A stretch of DNA of 43,427 nt from Kiritimatiellia bacterium (lineage in GTDB: Bacteria > Verrucomicrobiota > Kiritimatiellia > SLOV01): contig SLOV01000138.1 of NCBI GenBank assembly GCA_007132345.1, forward strand, positions 1-43,427, given 5' to 3'. Positions 34,655 to 43,427 of the stretch are shown here, one piece after another (within the stretch, counting starts at the first letter, position 1; each line of letters opens with the position of its first letter). The position numbers and the translations under genes were made by a program. Below the pieces are notes generated by a model. That model was not told where the DNA came from, searched no databases, and was given only the letters and a program-made list of their open reading frames with translations.

Positions 34655-36864
34655 ATGGCGGTTGAGCGGTTTGGGAGATGGAGGGCTTGTTGAAGCGGGA
34701 GAAAATGGTCGGCGAAGTTGCCCTGCTGGAACTCTCCGTTGACAATGAGGCCAGCGACGTTGGCGCCCACATTACCGAATTGCTGCAACGCGTGGCGCAT
34801 GGCACGAAGACGAATGCGATTGGGTTGGCAGACGATCACCACACAATCGGCGATCCCGGATAACGTGAATGCATCATCGGACACGCCCAGCGACGCGACG
34901 TCGAGGATAATGCGATCATAGTGGTTCCGTGCCCAGTCAATAAAATCGCGGACCGAGCGGCCCCCGATGATGACCGCCGGGCTATGGGTCTCGGAGGCCT
35001 GGCTGGTGATAATATCCAGGTTCTCGCAGGGGCCGGGTACGGGCAGGTCGGCAAAGCGCCCGGGATCGCCGTCGGCCAGAATGTGCAATAGGCTGTGGTT
35101 GGTTCCCTTCTCCTTGTACTTGGCCACCGCGTCGGCATAGATCTGGGTTTTCTGGCGAGGACGAAGGTCGAAGTCAACGAGCAGGGTCTTCTCTTTGCTC
35201 CGGGCACAGATGATGGCGAAGTTGCTGGAGCAGGTGGTCTTGCCTTCTTCAGGGGCGGCGCTTGCCATCAAGATGACCTTGCTGGTCTGCGCCATTTGCG
35301 GGGAATTCAGCCGGCTGCGGATTGTGGCGAACACATCGAGGATCTGGCCGAGGGCGGAGGCGTTGAGACTGGCGAGGGCCAGGTCCTTGCGCTCGGCATC
35401 GGGCACACGGGGCACCACCCCCAGTACATGGAGCCTGAGGCCGGCCTCAATATCCGCCACCGACATGACGCGGTCATCGAACCGGTCGGTGACGAGCCCG
35501 ACCGCGAACCCGGCCATCATGCTGAGCAGGAGGCCCAGCGCGAAAACCTTGCGGGCGGACGGCCGGATCGGCCGCTCGGGGGTGGTCGCCCTCTCCAGCA
35601 CCCTGACGGAAAAGGTCTTCTCGTCGGCGGCGAGCCGGGCCTCCTCGATGCGGCGGAGGATCCCGGTGTAGGCCCGTTCGCGGGCGTCCCGCTCGCGGGC
35701 CAGGGCGTTGTACTCGGAGTTGCGCTTGACGATCTCCATCTCCAGATCGGCCGCCCGGGTGCGCTGGATCTCCAGTTTCTGGCGGAGGCTTTCGATCTGA
35801 TTGACCTTCAGGTCAATGCTGGCCGCGACCGCCCGCTGGGTGCGCTCGACGGACTGGAGAAACCGTTCGGTTTCCCGCTCGACCGCGGCGGAGTTCAGAA
35901 GAACCTCGGGGTGCTGCTGCGTGTATTTCTCGAGAAGGCCGTCGCGGTGGGCGGTGACTTCATCGAGCCGGAGGAGGGCATCGCTGATGGCCCGTCTGCC
36001 GGGGATATCCTCGGGCAGGCTGGTGAACTGCTGGGGATCCTCTTTGGCTGCCTCCAGCATGGCGGCCACGTCTCGAAGCATCACCATCTGGCTCTCCAGA
36101 TCAACGCTGAGCTGGTTGAGCGAGAGGATGGAAGCCTCTGCCGACTTCCGCTCTGCCTCGAGGCTGTCGATCTGGTTTTCGGCGCGGTACGCCACAAGTC
36201 GGGCGTCGGCCTCGGCCACCAGCTCGCGCTGCACCTCGGCCTGCTCCTGGAGCCAGGCGACCGCGTCATTGGACAGATCCCTGTTTTCGCTGACGGACTG
36301 GAACTCGGCCCCCATGGCATAGGCGTTCGCCACCCGCGCCGCCAGCTCGGGTTCGGGATGCTCTGCTGATAGAACGATGATGTTGGTGTTGCGCATGTGC
36401 CTGACCTCGGCACGGCTTGCAAACAGGTCCTCGAGCAACGCGTCCGTTTCGGTGGCCTCCGGGTACATCTCGCGGTACTGCGCCACGAAATGCTGCCTCA
36501 TGGAGGAGCCTCGCAGTTTCTGGAGCCGGGTATTGAACTCCTCCCACGGCTGGATCAGCCCAATATCCTCATGCACGGACTGGGCCATGATTCGAGGGGT
36601 GCGCAGTCTGATCTCGATCATGCTCGTGGCCTGGTAGATACGGGTGGTGAGCATGAAATAGAAGAGGGTACCAACCGCACCGAGGGCAACGACAAGCAGA
36701 ATGGGCTGCCATTTGCGTTGGAGGATCTTGAGTACACGCCGGGGGGTCAGGCCCCCGCCGCGCATGCCCCCCCGGTACCCGCCGCCCGCTTCGGGGACGG
36801 GGTATCCCTGGTGGTGGCCGCCGAGGGGATCACCGTAGCTGGGCGGTCGGGATGAATCGGGCAT
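34651..36864 (-). CDS. Wzz/Wzc-like polysaccharide co-polymerase fused to P-loop ATPase (BY-kinase fold, possibly non-canonical)
   Basis: Two TM segments flanking long coiled coil, ASAAPEEGKTTCSSNFAIICA, LLVDFDLRPRQ, IILDVASLGVSDDAFTLSGIADCVVIV; 4-bp overlap with the downstream cytidylyltransferase gene. Confidence 0.88.
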   Translation of the reverse strand: MPDSSRPPSYGDPLGGHHQGYPVPEAGGGYRGGMRGGGLTPRRVLKILQRKWQPILLVVALGAVGTLFYFMLTTRIYQATSMIEIRLRTPRIMAQSVHEDIGLIQPWEEFNTRLQKLRGSSMRQHFVAQYREMYPEATETDALLEDLFASRAEVRHMRNTNIIVLSAEHPEPELAARVANAYAMGAEFQSVSENRDLSNDAVAWLQEQAEVQRELVAEADARLVAYRAENQIDSLEAERKSAEASILSLNQLSVDLESQMVMLRDVAAMLEAAKEDPQQFTSLPEDIPGRRAISDALLRLDEVTAHRDGLLEKYTQQHPEVLLNSAAVERETERFLQSVERTQRAVAASIDLKVNQIESLRQKLEIQRTRAADLEMEIVKRNSEYNALARERDARERAYTGILRRIEEARLAADEKTFSVRVLERATTPERPIRPSARKVFALGLLLSMMAGFAVGLVTDRFDDRVMSVADIEAGLRLHVLGVVPRVPDAERKDLALASLNASALGQILDVFATIRSRLNSPQMAQTSKVILMASAAPEEGKTTCSSNFAIICARSKEKTLLVDFDLRPRQKTQIYADAVAKYKEKGTNHSLLHILADGDPGRFADLPVPGPCENLDIITSQASETHSPAVIIGGRSVRDFIDWARNHYDRIILDVASLGVSDDAFTLSGIADCVVIVCQPNRIRLRAMRHALQQFGNVGANVAGLIVNGEFQQGNFADHFLPLQQALHLPNRSTAM

Positions 36865-37140
36865 AGTACGATCTTTTCGGCGCGAGAGTCAGGTCACAGC
36901 AGGCATTGGGATCGCCTTTTGTTTAAATCTGACTATAAGCAATGGGGTAGCCATGTTCAACCTCAATCTGCCTCTTCATGCTCTTGACGGTCCCATCCCG
37001 CATTCGCTACACAAGATAGACGCGCGGTCGAGTTCCCAATCGATGAAGAGCGGCAAGACCATGCAACAACAGCCCGAGCATCCATGCCGCGGCCTATTGC
37101 ATACATCTTTCGATTTGCAACCGATCCAGCAACCGAAAGC

Positions 37141-38145
37141 ATGACCATGGAAACCTTGCAGGCCCAGGCCAAGGACGACACCCCCTCCTCCAGCCCGAGC
37201 GTAACCGTCATGATGCCCGTCTTTAACGACTGGCCGTCCGCATTCACCCTGATCGTGCGCCTCAACCCGCTTCTCGTTCAGGAGGGGTACCGACCCTCTT
37301 ATTTGCTCATCGACGACGGGTCCACCGAGCTTCCACCGTCTGCCGAAGAGGTTGAAGCCATTCCAGACGTATCCGTCCTGCACCTGCGCCGCAACCTCGG
37401 CCACCAGCGCGCCCTTTGCATCGGCATATCCTGGTTGGCCAAAAACCTGCATGGAGCGCAACCGATCGTCGTCATGGATTCCGACGGCGAGGACTGCCCC
37501 GAGGAGGTGAAGCGACTCCTGGATCGCTACGATCGCGAGCATGGACAAACGTTCGTCTTTGCCGAGCGGACCCGACGCTCGGAAGGATTCTTGTTCAAGT
37601 TTTTCTACAATCTATATTGTTTCCTTCATATATTTCTGGTGGGCCATCGTGTTCGATTTGGAAACTTCAGTGTCGTTCCCAGCCGGCGGCTTCCCAGCTT
37701 GAGTGTCGTACCCGAACTCTGGAACCATTATGCGGCGGCGGTCGTGGTCTCCAAGCAGCCCTATACGACAGTCTCTACCGAGCGCGGTGAACGATACTTC
37801 GGCGATTCGAAGATGAACTTCACGGAGTTGGTGATACACGGCTTAAGCGCCCTCTCTGTCTTCAGCGATCGGCTGAGCGTTCGAATCTCGTTCTTTGTGT
37901 TTGGGCTGCTGGTGCTGATTGGAGCGGCCGCGGTCGTGATCATGGGGGCGCAGCTCTTCACCGACTCAGCCGTTCCAGAGTGGGTCACGCTTACCGGTGG
38001 CCTCTTGTTCCTGTGCGCCATTCAACTCATCACGCTTCTGTCCGTTTTCTGCTTTATGGTTCTGGCCAACCGAAAAGGAAATACCTTCCTGCCGATTCGC
38101 GACTACCAATATTTCATCGACCACGTCAAGACGCTGAGCCGCTGA
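37141..38145 (+). CDS. Family 2 glycosyltransferase with C-terminal TM helices
   Basis: VTVMMPVFNDWPSAFTLIVRL, LLIDDGST, NLGHQRALCIGISWL, VVMDSDGEDCPEEVKRLL; C-terminal hydrophobic pair; start set at MTMETLQAQ. Confidence 0.87.
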   Translation: MTMETLQAQAKDDTPSSSPSVTVMMPVFNDWPSAFTLIVRLNPLLVQEGYRPSYLLIDDGSTELPPSAEEVEAIPDVSVLHLRRNLGHQRALCIGISWLAKNLHGAQPIVVMDSDGEDCPEEVKRLLDRYDREHGQTFVFAERTRRSEGFLFKFFYNLYCFLHIFLVGHRVRFGNFSVVPSRRLPSLSVVPELWNHYAAAVVVSKQPYTTVSTERGERYFGDSKMNFTELVIHGLSALSVFSDRLSVRISFFVFGLLVLIGAAAVVIMGAQLFTDSAVPEWVTLTGGLLFLCAIQLITLLSVFCFMVLANRKGNTFLPIRDYQYFIDHVKTLSR

Positions 38146-38146
38146 C

Positions 38147-38866
38147 ATGAAGGGGCCGTTCACCTACCATGGAAACGAACTCGAGCTATTTGCGGAGGCG
38201 AAGCATTGGAAGCGCTACATCTACAACCAGATGGCAGCCTATCTGGGCGACGAAGTGCTTGAAGTCGGCGCGGGCTATGGTGGATCGACGGTGCATCTTG
38301 CCAGGAAACAGGCCGACCGCTGGGTCTGCCTGGAACCTGACCCGGAGTTGGCCGCGCAACTGCGACTGCGTCTGGACAGGGGTGAGTGCCCGTCCTTTTG
38401 TGAAGTCCGGATCGGTACGCTTGATGGGCTTGCGGCCGATGACCGCTTTGATTCGCTCATCTATCTGGACGTCATGGAACACATCGAAGACGACATAGCG
38501 GAATTCTGCGCGGCGGTTCATCATCTGAAGCCAGGCGGCCATCTGGTCGTGTTGGCCCCGGCTCATCAGTGGCTGTTTACGCCGTTCGATCGGACCCTCG
38601 GGCACTTCCGTCGATACGACCGAAAGACGATGCGTCAATTCACGAATGGCGATGTTGAACTCGTGCGCCTCGATTATCTCGATAGCGTCGGGTTCATGGC
38701 GTCCCTGGCCAACCGACTGGTCCTTAAACAGCCGATGCCAACCCGGCGCCAGGTGCGGATATGGGACCGACTGATGGTGCCCTTCTCCAGAGTCCTTGAC
38801 CGGATCTTGTTTCATCGTGTCGGCAAGAGCGTTCTGGGTGTCTGGAAACGAAACGGAAGGACTTGA
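38147..38866 (+). CDS. Class I SAM-dependent methyltransferase
   Basis: EVLEVGAGYGGSTVHLARKQADRWVCLEPDPELA, SLIYLDVMEHIEDDIAEFCAAVHHLKPGGHLVVLAPAHQWLFTPFDRTLGHFRRYDR. Confidence 0.92.
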   Translation: MKGPFTYHGNELELFAEAKHWKRYIYNQMAAYLGDEVLEVGAGYGGSTVHLARKQADRWVCLEPDPELAAQLRLRLDRGECPSFCEVRIGTLDGLAADDRFDSLIYLDVMEHIEDDIAEFCAAVHHLKPGGHLVVLAPAHQWLFTPFDRTLGHFRRYDRKTMRQFTNGDVELVRLDYLDSVGFMASLANRLVLKQPMPTRRQVRIWDRLMVPFSRVLDRILFHRVGKSVLGVWKRNGRT

Positions 38867-38869
38867 CCT

Positions 38870-40765
38870 ATGCAAACGAACCTTTCTCAGCCAACAATTT
38901 CGAAGGCGCTCTTTGCCGTTGCTGCGATTGCGATTGGCGTGGCGGGCCTCCTGCCATGGTTCTTCGCTCAACAGAGGTTTCCCGAAGAGCCGATCACCGT
39001 CACGTCCCTGTACCGCAGTGCGGGGGGCGAGATCGAATATTACCCGATCATTGCCGAATTGGCCGAAGGAACTTCTTATGGAACCACCGTCAAGGAATAC
39101 GAAGGACTCATCACGCGGTCGTTTCCGAATACAACCGTGGCCATTCATGCCCTGGGCCTGGCCTGTTTCGGCGCGTGGGGCCTGGCGGTCGCGGACGTGG
39201 TGATCGGATGGATCTATTTTGCGGTGGTCTTTCTATTCTTCCGCACCCTTCGAATGAGTCCGTATGCGAGCTTTCTGGCGGCGCTGTTTTTATCGCTGCG
39301 GATCCCTGAGGCTTTGCATGGCCTCGGACTTCCCGGACCCTGGGGGGCGTTTGCGGGCATTTGGACTTCGCGCCTTCCCCGCCCCATCATGACCGAACCG
39401 CTCTTCCTGCTGGCGATCATTTCCACCATGAAACTGATGTTTTCAAAAGAGCCCGCGCGGTTTCGCTATTGGTTCTTCCTGGGACTGACGTACGGCATAC
39501 CGGTACATGGCGATATACACGCAGCCATCATTCTGGTGCTCGCCAGCCCGATTCTCCTCTTCCTGTTACGCAGGATGCCTGTGCGGGACCTCGCACGAGG
39601 AGTCGGGGTTTCCATGATTCCCTATGTGGCTCTCTTGATCCCTTTCGTGCTGAAGCGGGTGCAGGAGCATCCCGATATCGCGCTTCGTCTGGGGGTGATT
39701 CCAGTGGATCGCTTGCGCCCTGTCTGGCTTCCGCAAGACGTCACCCAGTTCGTCTTTGCCACGGCGATTTTTGCGATCACCCTTCTGTTCCTGCGATGGA
39801 GCCGCTCGAAGAAATGGAAACCGCTATTGGACGACCACGGGCTCGAATTCGGACGCCTCGCCTTTCTTGCCGGCTTCATTCTCATCGCCTTCTGGAGCGC
39901 ACCGATCTCCAGTCTGTTGCTGGGGCGAACGATTCAGCCCTACCATTTCGGTTGGCGCGCGGGCACCTTGCTTCTCTATTTCTGTTTCCTGCTGGGGATC
40001 AATGTTGCCGATATCGCCCTCGGCGAGTTCAATCGTCGGTCACCAATCGCGTTGCGCGGGCCGGTGGGCGTGCTCGCCGCCGTCAGCGCCATGCTGGCTG
40101 TCGCCGTGCCGCACGGGGCCACCCGCTCCACTCTGGTTGCCCACGAAGGCCACATCAAGAGCCCGTACAGCTACCTTGACGCGCTGGGACCTTCCTATCG
40201 CAAATCCTTATCCGAACTCGCGGTCTTCATGGAGAGCATTCCCGACAACTCGGTCGTCGGGGGCTTTGACCTGTCGGTTTATGCATGGTGGCCGACCTTT
40301 CGCGATGGATACTGGTTTCTTGTAGGCCCGTTCGTATCCTCGATCCCTGACGACGAGCTGGAGGAGAGACTGATCCTGTTCTGCAAGCTTCTGCAGATGA
40401 CGCCAGCCGAGTTTGTGGAATTCATTCAGCGGGTCGATGTGAACTTGTTCTGGCTGGGGTCCGCGAAGTACCAGGCGACTTCGGTCTACACGTTCGGCGC
40501 CTTCGAGGACTACACGCCGGAGCAACAGCGCCTCATTGAAGAATCCACCGCGCGGGATATGTGGAACGTCATGATTCCCCAGAGCGAGCTTGCACGGCTC
40601 AGGCAGAGGTTCGAAACGACCTCACTCGCCGGGATGAGCACGCGGCAGTTGGATGTCATCGTCCTCACCAACAATGACGAAGATCGACCTTTCGCGCCAC
40701 TATCGGGCGAATGGATAAAGGAATTCGAAAACGACGTCTTTCGCGTCTTTATCCGCAACGGGTGA
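38870..40765 (+). CDS. Polytopic membrane protein of unknown function (GT-C-like topology)
   Basis: Multiple TM segments; ~600-aa; RSAGGEIEYYPIIAELAEGTSYGTTVKEYEG; adjacent to GT2 and methyltransferase. Confidence 0.75.
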   Translation: MQTNLSQPTISKALFAVAAIAIGVAGLLPWFFAQQRFPEEPITVTSLYRSAGGEIEYYPIIAELAEGTSYGTTVKEYEGLITRSFPNTTVAIHALGLACFGAWGLAVADVVIGWIYFAVVFLFFRTLRMSPYASFLAALFLSLRIPEALHGLGLPGPWGAFAGIWTSRLPRPIMTEPLFLLAIISTMKLMFSKEPARFRYWFFLGLTYGIPVHGDIHAAIILVLASPILLFLLRRMPVRDLARGVGVSMIPYVALLIPFVLKRVQEHPDIALRLGVIPVDRLRPVWLPQDVTQFVFATAIFAITLLFLRWSRSKKWKPLLDDHGLEFGRLAFLAGFILIAFWSAPISSLLLGRTIQPYHFGWRAGTLLLYFCFLLGINVADIALGEFNRRSPIALRGPVGVLAAVSAMLAVAVPHGATRSTLVAHEGHIKSPYSYLDALGPSYRKSLSELAVFMESIPDNSVVGGFDLSVYAWWPTFRDGYWFLVGPFVSSIPDDELEERLILFCKLLQMTPAEFVEFIQRVDVNLFWLGSAKYQATSVYTFGAFEDYTPEQQRLIEESTARDMWNVMIPQSELARLRQRFETTSLAGMSTRQLDVIVLTNNDEDRPFAPLSGEWIKEFENDVFRVFIRNG

Positions 40766-40775
40766 GGGTCGAAGT

Positions 40776-42026
40776 TTATTGTGGCCGCTCGTCGAGTTGC
40801 CAGTGGTGGGGCGGGTGGAGGACACCCTTGTTGTTGCCGGTCGGTAATACGGTCAAGGGGTAGGTGTGCCAGTGATAATCGTAGGCGTAGTCCCAGTTCT
40901 TCGTGTAGGCCCCCACGTCGACGTAATAGAGGCCGCCTTTTAGATCGAGGCGCTCCATGTGAAGCGTGATCCGCCCCTCCCCGTGGAGCACCGGCATGCT
41001 GATGCCTGCGGCGGCCGTGCTCAGGTCGGCGCAGACCTGCTCGTCTTCTGTGCTGATGGTCACGCCAAAGGTCGGTGCCTCGATTCGCTTTGGTGCCGAA
41101 TACGCGATTTCGACACACAGCGGCTCACCACTGCGAATCTCGTTCACCGGACGATTATGCCGATCGAGGATCTGTACGGCAGCGATTTCCAATTCCATGG
41201 AGCCAAAACGATTCTCGCGCACGCGTAGCTCACGCCCTGATGCCGCGATTCGTGCGGGCCAGTCGATCGGTGTGTGGCGCCGGGTTTCCGTTTCCATTTC
41301 GGCGACATACTGGTCAACAATCTCATCCGGATCGCCCTGCCCGACCAGCCGCCCGCGCCTCAGCCATAATGCCTTGTCACACAGTTTCCGGATCTGCCCC
41401 ATGTCGTGAGAAACCATAAGGATGGCACTGTTCTCGCTCTTGAACTGATCGATCCGCTCGAGACATTTCTTCTGAAACGCGAGATCGCCAACTGCCAGGA
41501 CCTCATCGACCAGCAGCACGTCGGGCGCCGTGTGGACACCGATCGCAAACGCCAGTCGTAATTGCATGCCGGTGCTGAAGGTGCGTAGCGGGCTGTCGAT
41601 AAACTTCTCAAGCTCCGCGAATGCCACAATGGAATCCAGGCGTTGTGCCACCTGGCGCCGGGTGAGCCCCCCGATCACGCCGCTGATGAAGATATTCTCG
41701 CGCGCGGTCAACTCGGGGTGGAAGCCCGTACCGAGCTCGAGCAGTGCGGCGATGCGCCCCCGGATCCTCACCTTTCCTTGGTCGGGCCGGCCCACACCGC
41801 CGATGAGCCGGAGCAAGGTCGATTTTCCGGCGCCATTCCCGCCAACGATGCCGGCGATCTCGCCGGGCTCGACGGCGAAGCTCACGTCATGCAGCCCCCA
41901 GAAGCGTTCCACGGCCCGTAGACGATAGGAGCGGCGCACGAAAACCTCTTTGAGTGTGCGTGGCCGGTCCGTGTGATAGCGGCGGAACTGCTTGCCGAGT
42001 CCTTCCACAACGATTGCGGGTGGCAT
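40776..42026 (-). CDS. Polysaccharide ABC transporter ATP-binding protein (Wzt-like) with C-terminal substrate-binding domain
   Basis: GIVGGNGAGKSTLLRLIGG, RTFSTGMQLRLAFAIGVHTAPDVLLVDEVLAVGDLAFQKKCLERI; C-terminal Wzt_C-like beta domain. Confidence 0.95.
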   Translation of the reverse strand: MPPAIVVEGLGKQFRRYHTDRPRTLKEVFVRRSYRLRAVERFWGLHDVSFAVEPGEIAGIVGGNGAGKSTLLRLIGGVGRPDQGKVRIRGRIAALLELGTGFHPELTARENIFISGVIGGLTRRQVAQRLDSIVAFAELEKFIDSPLRTFSTGMQLRLAFAIGVHTAPDVLLVDEVLAVGDLAFQKKCLERIDQFKSENSAILMVSHDMGQIRKLCDKALWLRRGRLVGQGDPDEIVDQYVAEMETETRRHTPIDWPARIAASGRELRVRENRFGSMELEIAAVQILDRHNRPVNEIRSGEPLCVEIAYSAPKRIEAPTFGVTISTEDEQVCADLSTAAAGISMPVLHGEGRITLHMERLDLKGGLYYVDVGAYTKNWDYAYDYHWHTYPLTVLPTGNNKGVLHPPHHWQLDERPQ

Positions 42027-42803
42027 CTACAGCTCCTCCACAAAGCGGTAACTCAGGTGTACAAACACGGTGTGGCCGACCACCAGCAGTACCACGGCCA
42101 ACACGCTGAGCTGCAGTAAACTCAGAGCCGTGGGGGAGGTGCCGTCCAGCAGGATGACCCGATAGGCCTGTACCAGATGCATCATCGGGTTGAGACGATA
42201 CATCGGCTGGAAACGCTCCGGCACCAGGCTGATGTCATAGAAGATGGGGGTAAGGAAGAAGAGCAACTGCAGGAGCACCCCCATCAGATGCTCGATGTCA
42301 CGGAAGAGCACATTGCCCGCGGCGACGAGATAGCCAAGGCCCAGTGTGAAGACAAACTGGATCGCGATCACGACGGGCAATAGCAGCGTCACGCGGCCCG
42401 GAACGGTGCCTTCAAAGAAAAGAAAAATCATCAGTAGAGGGAGCGCGAAAAGCAGGTGGACCAGGTTGGTGGTCACGGTGACAACAGGCAAGACCGGTGC
42501 GGTGAAGCCGGGCCACCGGATCAACTCGCGGCTGTCCGTGATGGACCCGGACGCCTGCAACACAGAGGATTGAAACCACGTATAGACCAGCATCCCCGTG
42601 AAGGCGAAGGGGCCAAAGCGCGGAATGTCCAGCGCCAGGGCCACCTTGAAAAGAAAATAGAAGACCGTGAGAAACATGAGCGGGTTCACGAGGGCCCACG
42701 CAAACCCGAGAACGGAGCGTTTGTAACGCACTTTCAGGTCGCGAACGACCAACTCCCGCAAGAGGTCGTGCAGATAGACCAGCCGCTGCAGTTCGATCTT
42801 CAT
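42027..42803 (-). CDS. Polysaccharide ABC transporter permease (Wzm-like)
   Basis: LLRELVVRDLKVRYKRSVLGFAWALVNPLMFLTVFYFLF; RLNPMMHLVQAYRVILLDG; start set at MKIELQRLV. Confidence 0.94.
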   Translation of the reverse strand: MKIELQRLVYLHDLLRELVVRDLKVRYKRSVLGFAWALVNPLMFLTVFYFLFKVALALDIPRFGPFAFTGMLVYTWFQSSVLQASGSITDSRELIRWPGFTAPVLPVVTVTTNLVHLLFALPLLMIFLFFEGTVPGRVTLLLPVVIAIQFVFTLGLGYLVAAGNVLFRDIEHLMGVLLQLLFFLTPIFYDISLVPERFQPMYRLNPMMHLVQAYRVILLDGTSPTALSLLQLSVLAVVLLVVGHTVFVHLSYRFVEEL

Positions 42804-42840
42804 GGGCCGCGGCTCCCGATCCTGGAATGGGCATGTTCCG

Positions 42841-43427
42841 TCATCTCTGATCCGCCTTCCCCGCACTATCCGCCACGGCGGTTGCCGATCGCTGCGAGAC
42901 GGGGACGTAGGGGCCGCTGCGCCCCTCCCGCCGGACGCGCCGCCGCGATTTCCAGAGGGCCCAGGGGCCGACGAGCGTTCCCATCATTTCGAGCATGACC
43001 AGGGATACCGGATAGACGGTTCGGCCAAGCAGGCGCTGCTTGATTCGGCCCAACTGCGAGCGCGGCAGGGAATAGAGCAGTCGCGTCAAGGCCCGCGGAT
43101 CATGGTCACGCAGCAAGGTGGTGAGATGATACGCGACATGGCCCTTGCTGTAGTTGTAGATCTGATGGCGCAGCGCCGACATTTCCCGGCGATGGGTGTG
43201 CCAGACATACGCGTCCGGCGCATAGACCAGTCGAAAGCCCGCCCGGATGATCTTGTAAAACAGGTAGGTATCTTCACCGACACCACTCGGCATACCAGGG
43301 CCCAGTGCTTCGTCCATGAGACCCACCTGGGGATGGTGGAAGAGAGACGAACGAAAAGCCGCATTCGCGGTGGAACCGAGCTCCCAAGTCGGCACGGCGT
43401 GACGCCTGAAGTACCGGAACCAGTGGA
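42841..43427 (-). CDS. Family 2 glycosyltransferase, C-terminal part; truncated at window end
   Basis: Frame open to the right edge (HWFRYFRRHAVPTWELGSTANAAFRSSLF); GPGMPSGVGEDTYLFYKIIRAGFRLVYAPDAYVWHTHRREMSALRHQIYNYSKGHVAY. Confidence 0.87.
   Translation of the reverse strand, partial: HWFRYFRRHAVPTWELGSTANAAFRSSLFHHPQVGLMDEALGPGMPSGVGEDTYLFYKIIRAGFRLVYAPDAYVWHTHRREMSALRHQIYNYSKGHVAYHLTTLLRDHDPRALTRLLYSLPRSQLGRIKQRLLGRTVYPVSLVMLEMMGTLVGPWALWKSRRRVRREGRSGPYVPVSQRSATAVADSAGKADQR

Noticed and set aside
35095-36369. 424-aa plus-strand ORF opposite the Wzc-like gene
   Set aside because: Antisense shadow of coiled-coil coding sequence; no recognisable domain.
38120-38150. ctgagccg match resembling the 17319-17394 repeat arm
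   Set aside because: Only a short match inside coding sequence at the end of the GT2 gene; chance similarity.

Overview
This looks like a bacterial chromosome segment with moderately high GC. Family content suggests a PVC-like or Hydrogenedentota-like bacterium, but I hold that taxonomy only weakly.

Left part (0-10.5 kb): housekeeping genes on the minus strand, namely RNase Y, 5-formyl-THF cyclo-ligase, RarA and PheT. A strong 6S RNA candidate lies directly upstream of rarA. A methyltransferase / GT2 / polytopic membrane protein block follows.

Middle (10.5-23 kb): a headless secreted-type repeat protein, an HtrA protease next to a much larger degenerate pseudo-HtrA, a DUF5615/DUF433 toxin-antitoxin pair, and a ~1.2 kb repeat graveyard. 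The graveyard holds a 133-bp MITE-like element with imperfect 21-bp terminal inverted repeats, internal GTAG-headed palindromes and an exact 9-bp target duplication that splits a small ORF. It also holds fragments of an RHH antitoxin and a RhuM-like protein. A LamG/FN3 protein and a GH16 glucanase follow.

Right part (23-43.4 kb): a surface-glycan locus with a nonulosonic-acid-like pathway (NeuB, NeuD, NeuA, CBS-DegT aminotransferase fusion, TIM-barrel isomerase, three Gfo/Idh/MocA enzymes, two SDRs). It has no recognisable NeuC-type 2-epimerase in the window. The locus also carries a Wzx flippase, a Wzc-like protein with an altered P-loop and no C-terminal Tyr cluster, a divergent GT2/methyltransferase/membrane-protein operon, and a Wzm/Wzt ABC exporter.

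The most interesting items are the HtrA/pseudo-HtrA pair, the MITE with REP-like internal structure, the 6S RNA, and the NeuC-less cluster with its CBS-aminotransferase fusion. All family calls come from reading motifs; no database search was run.
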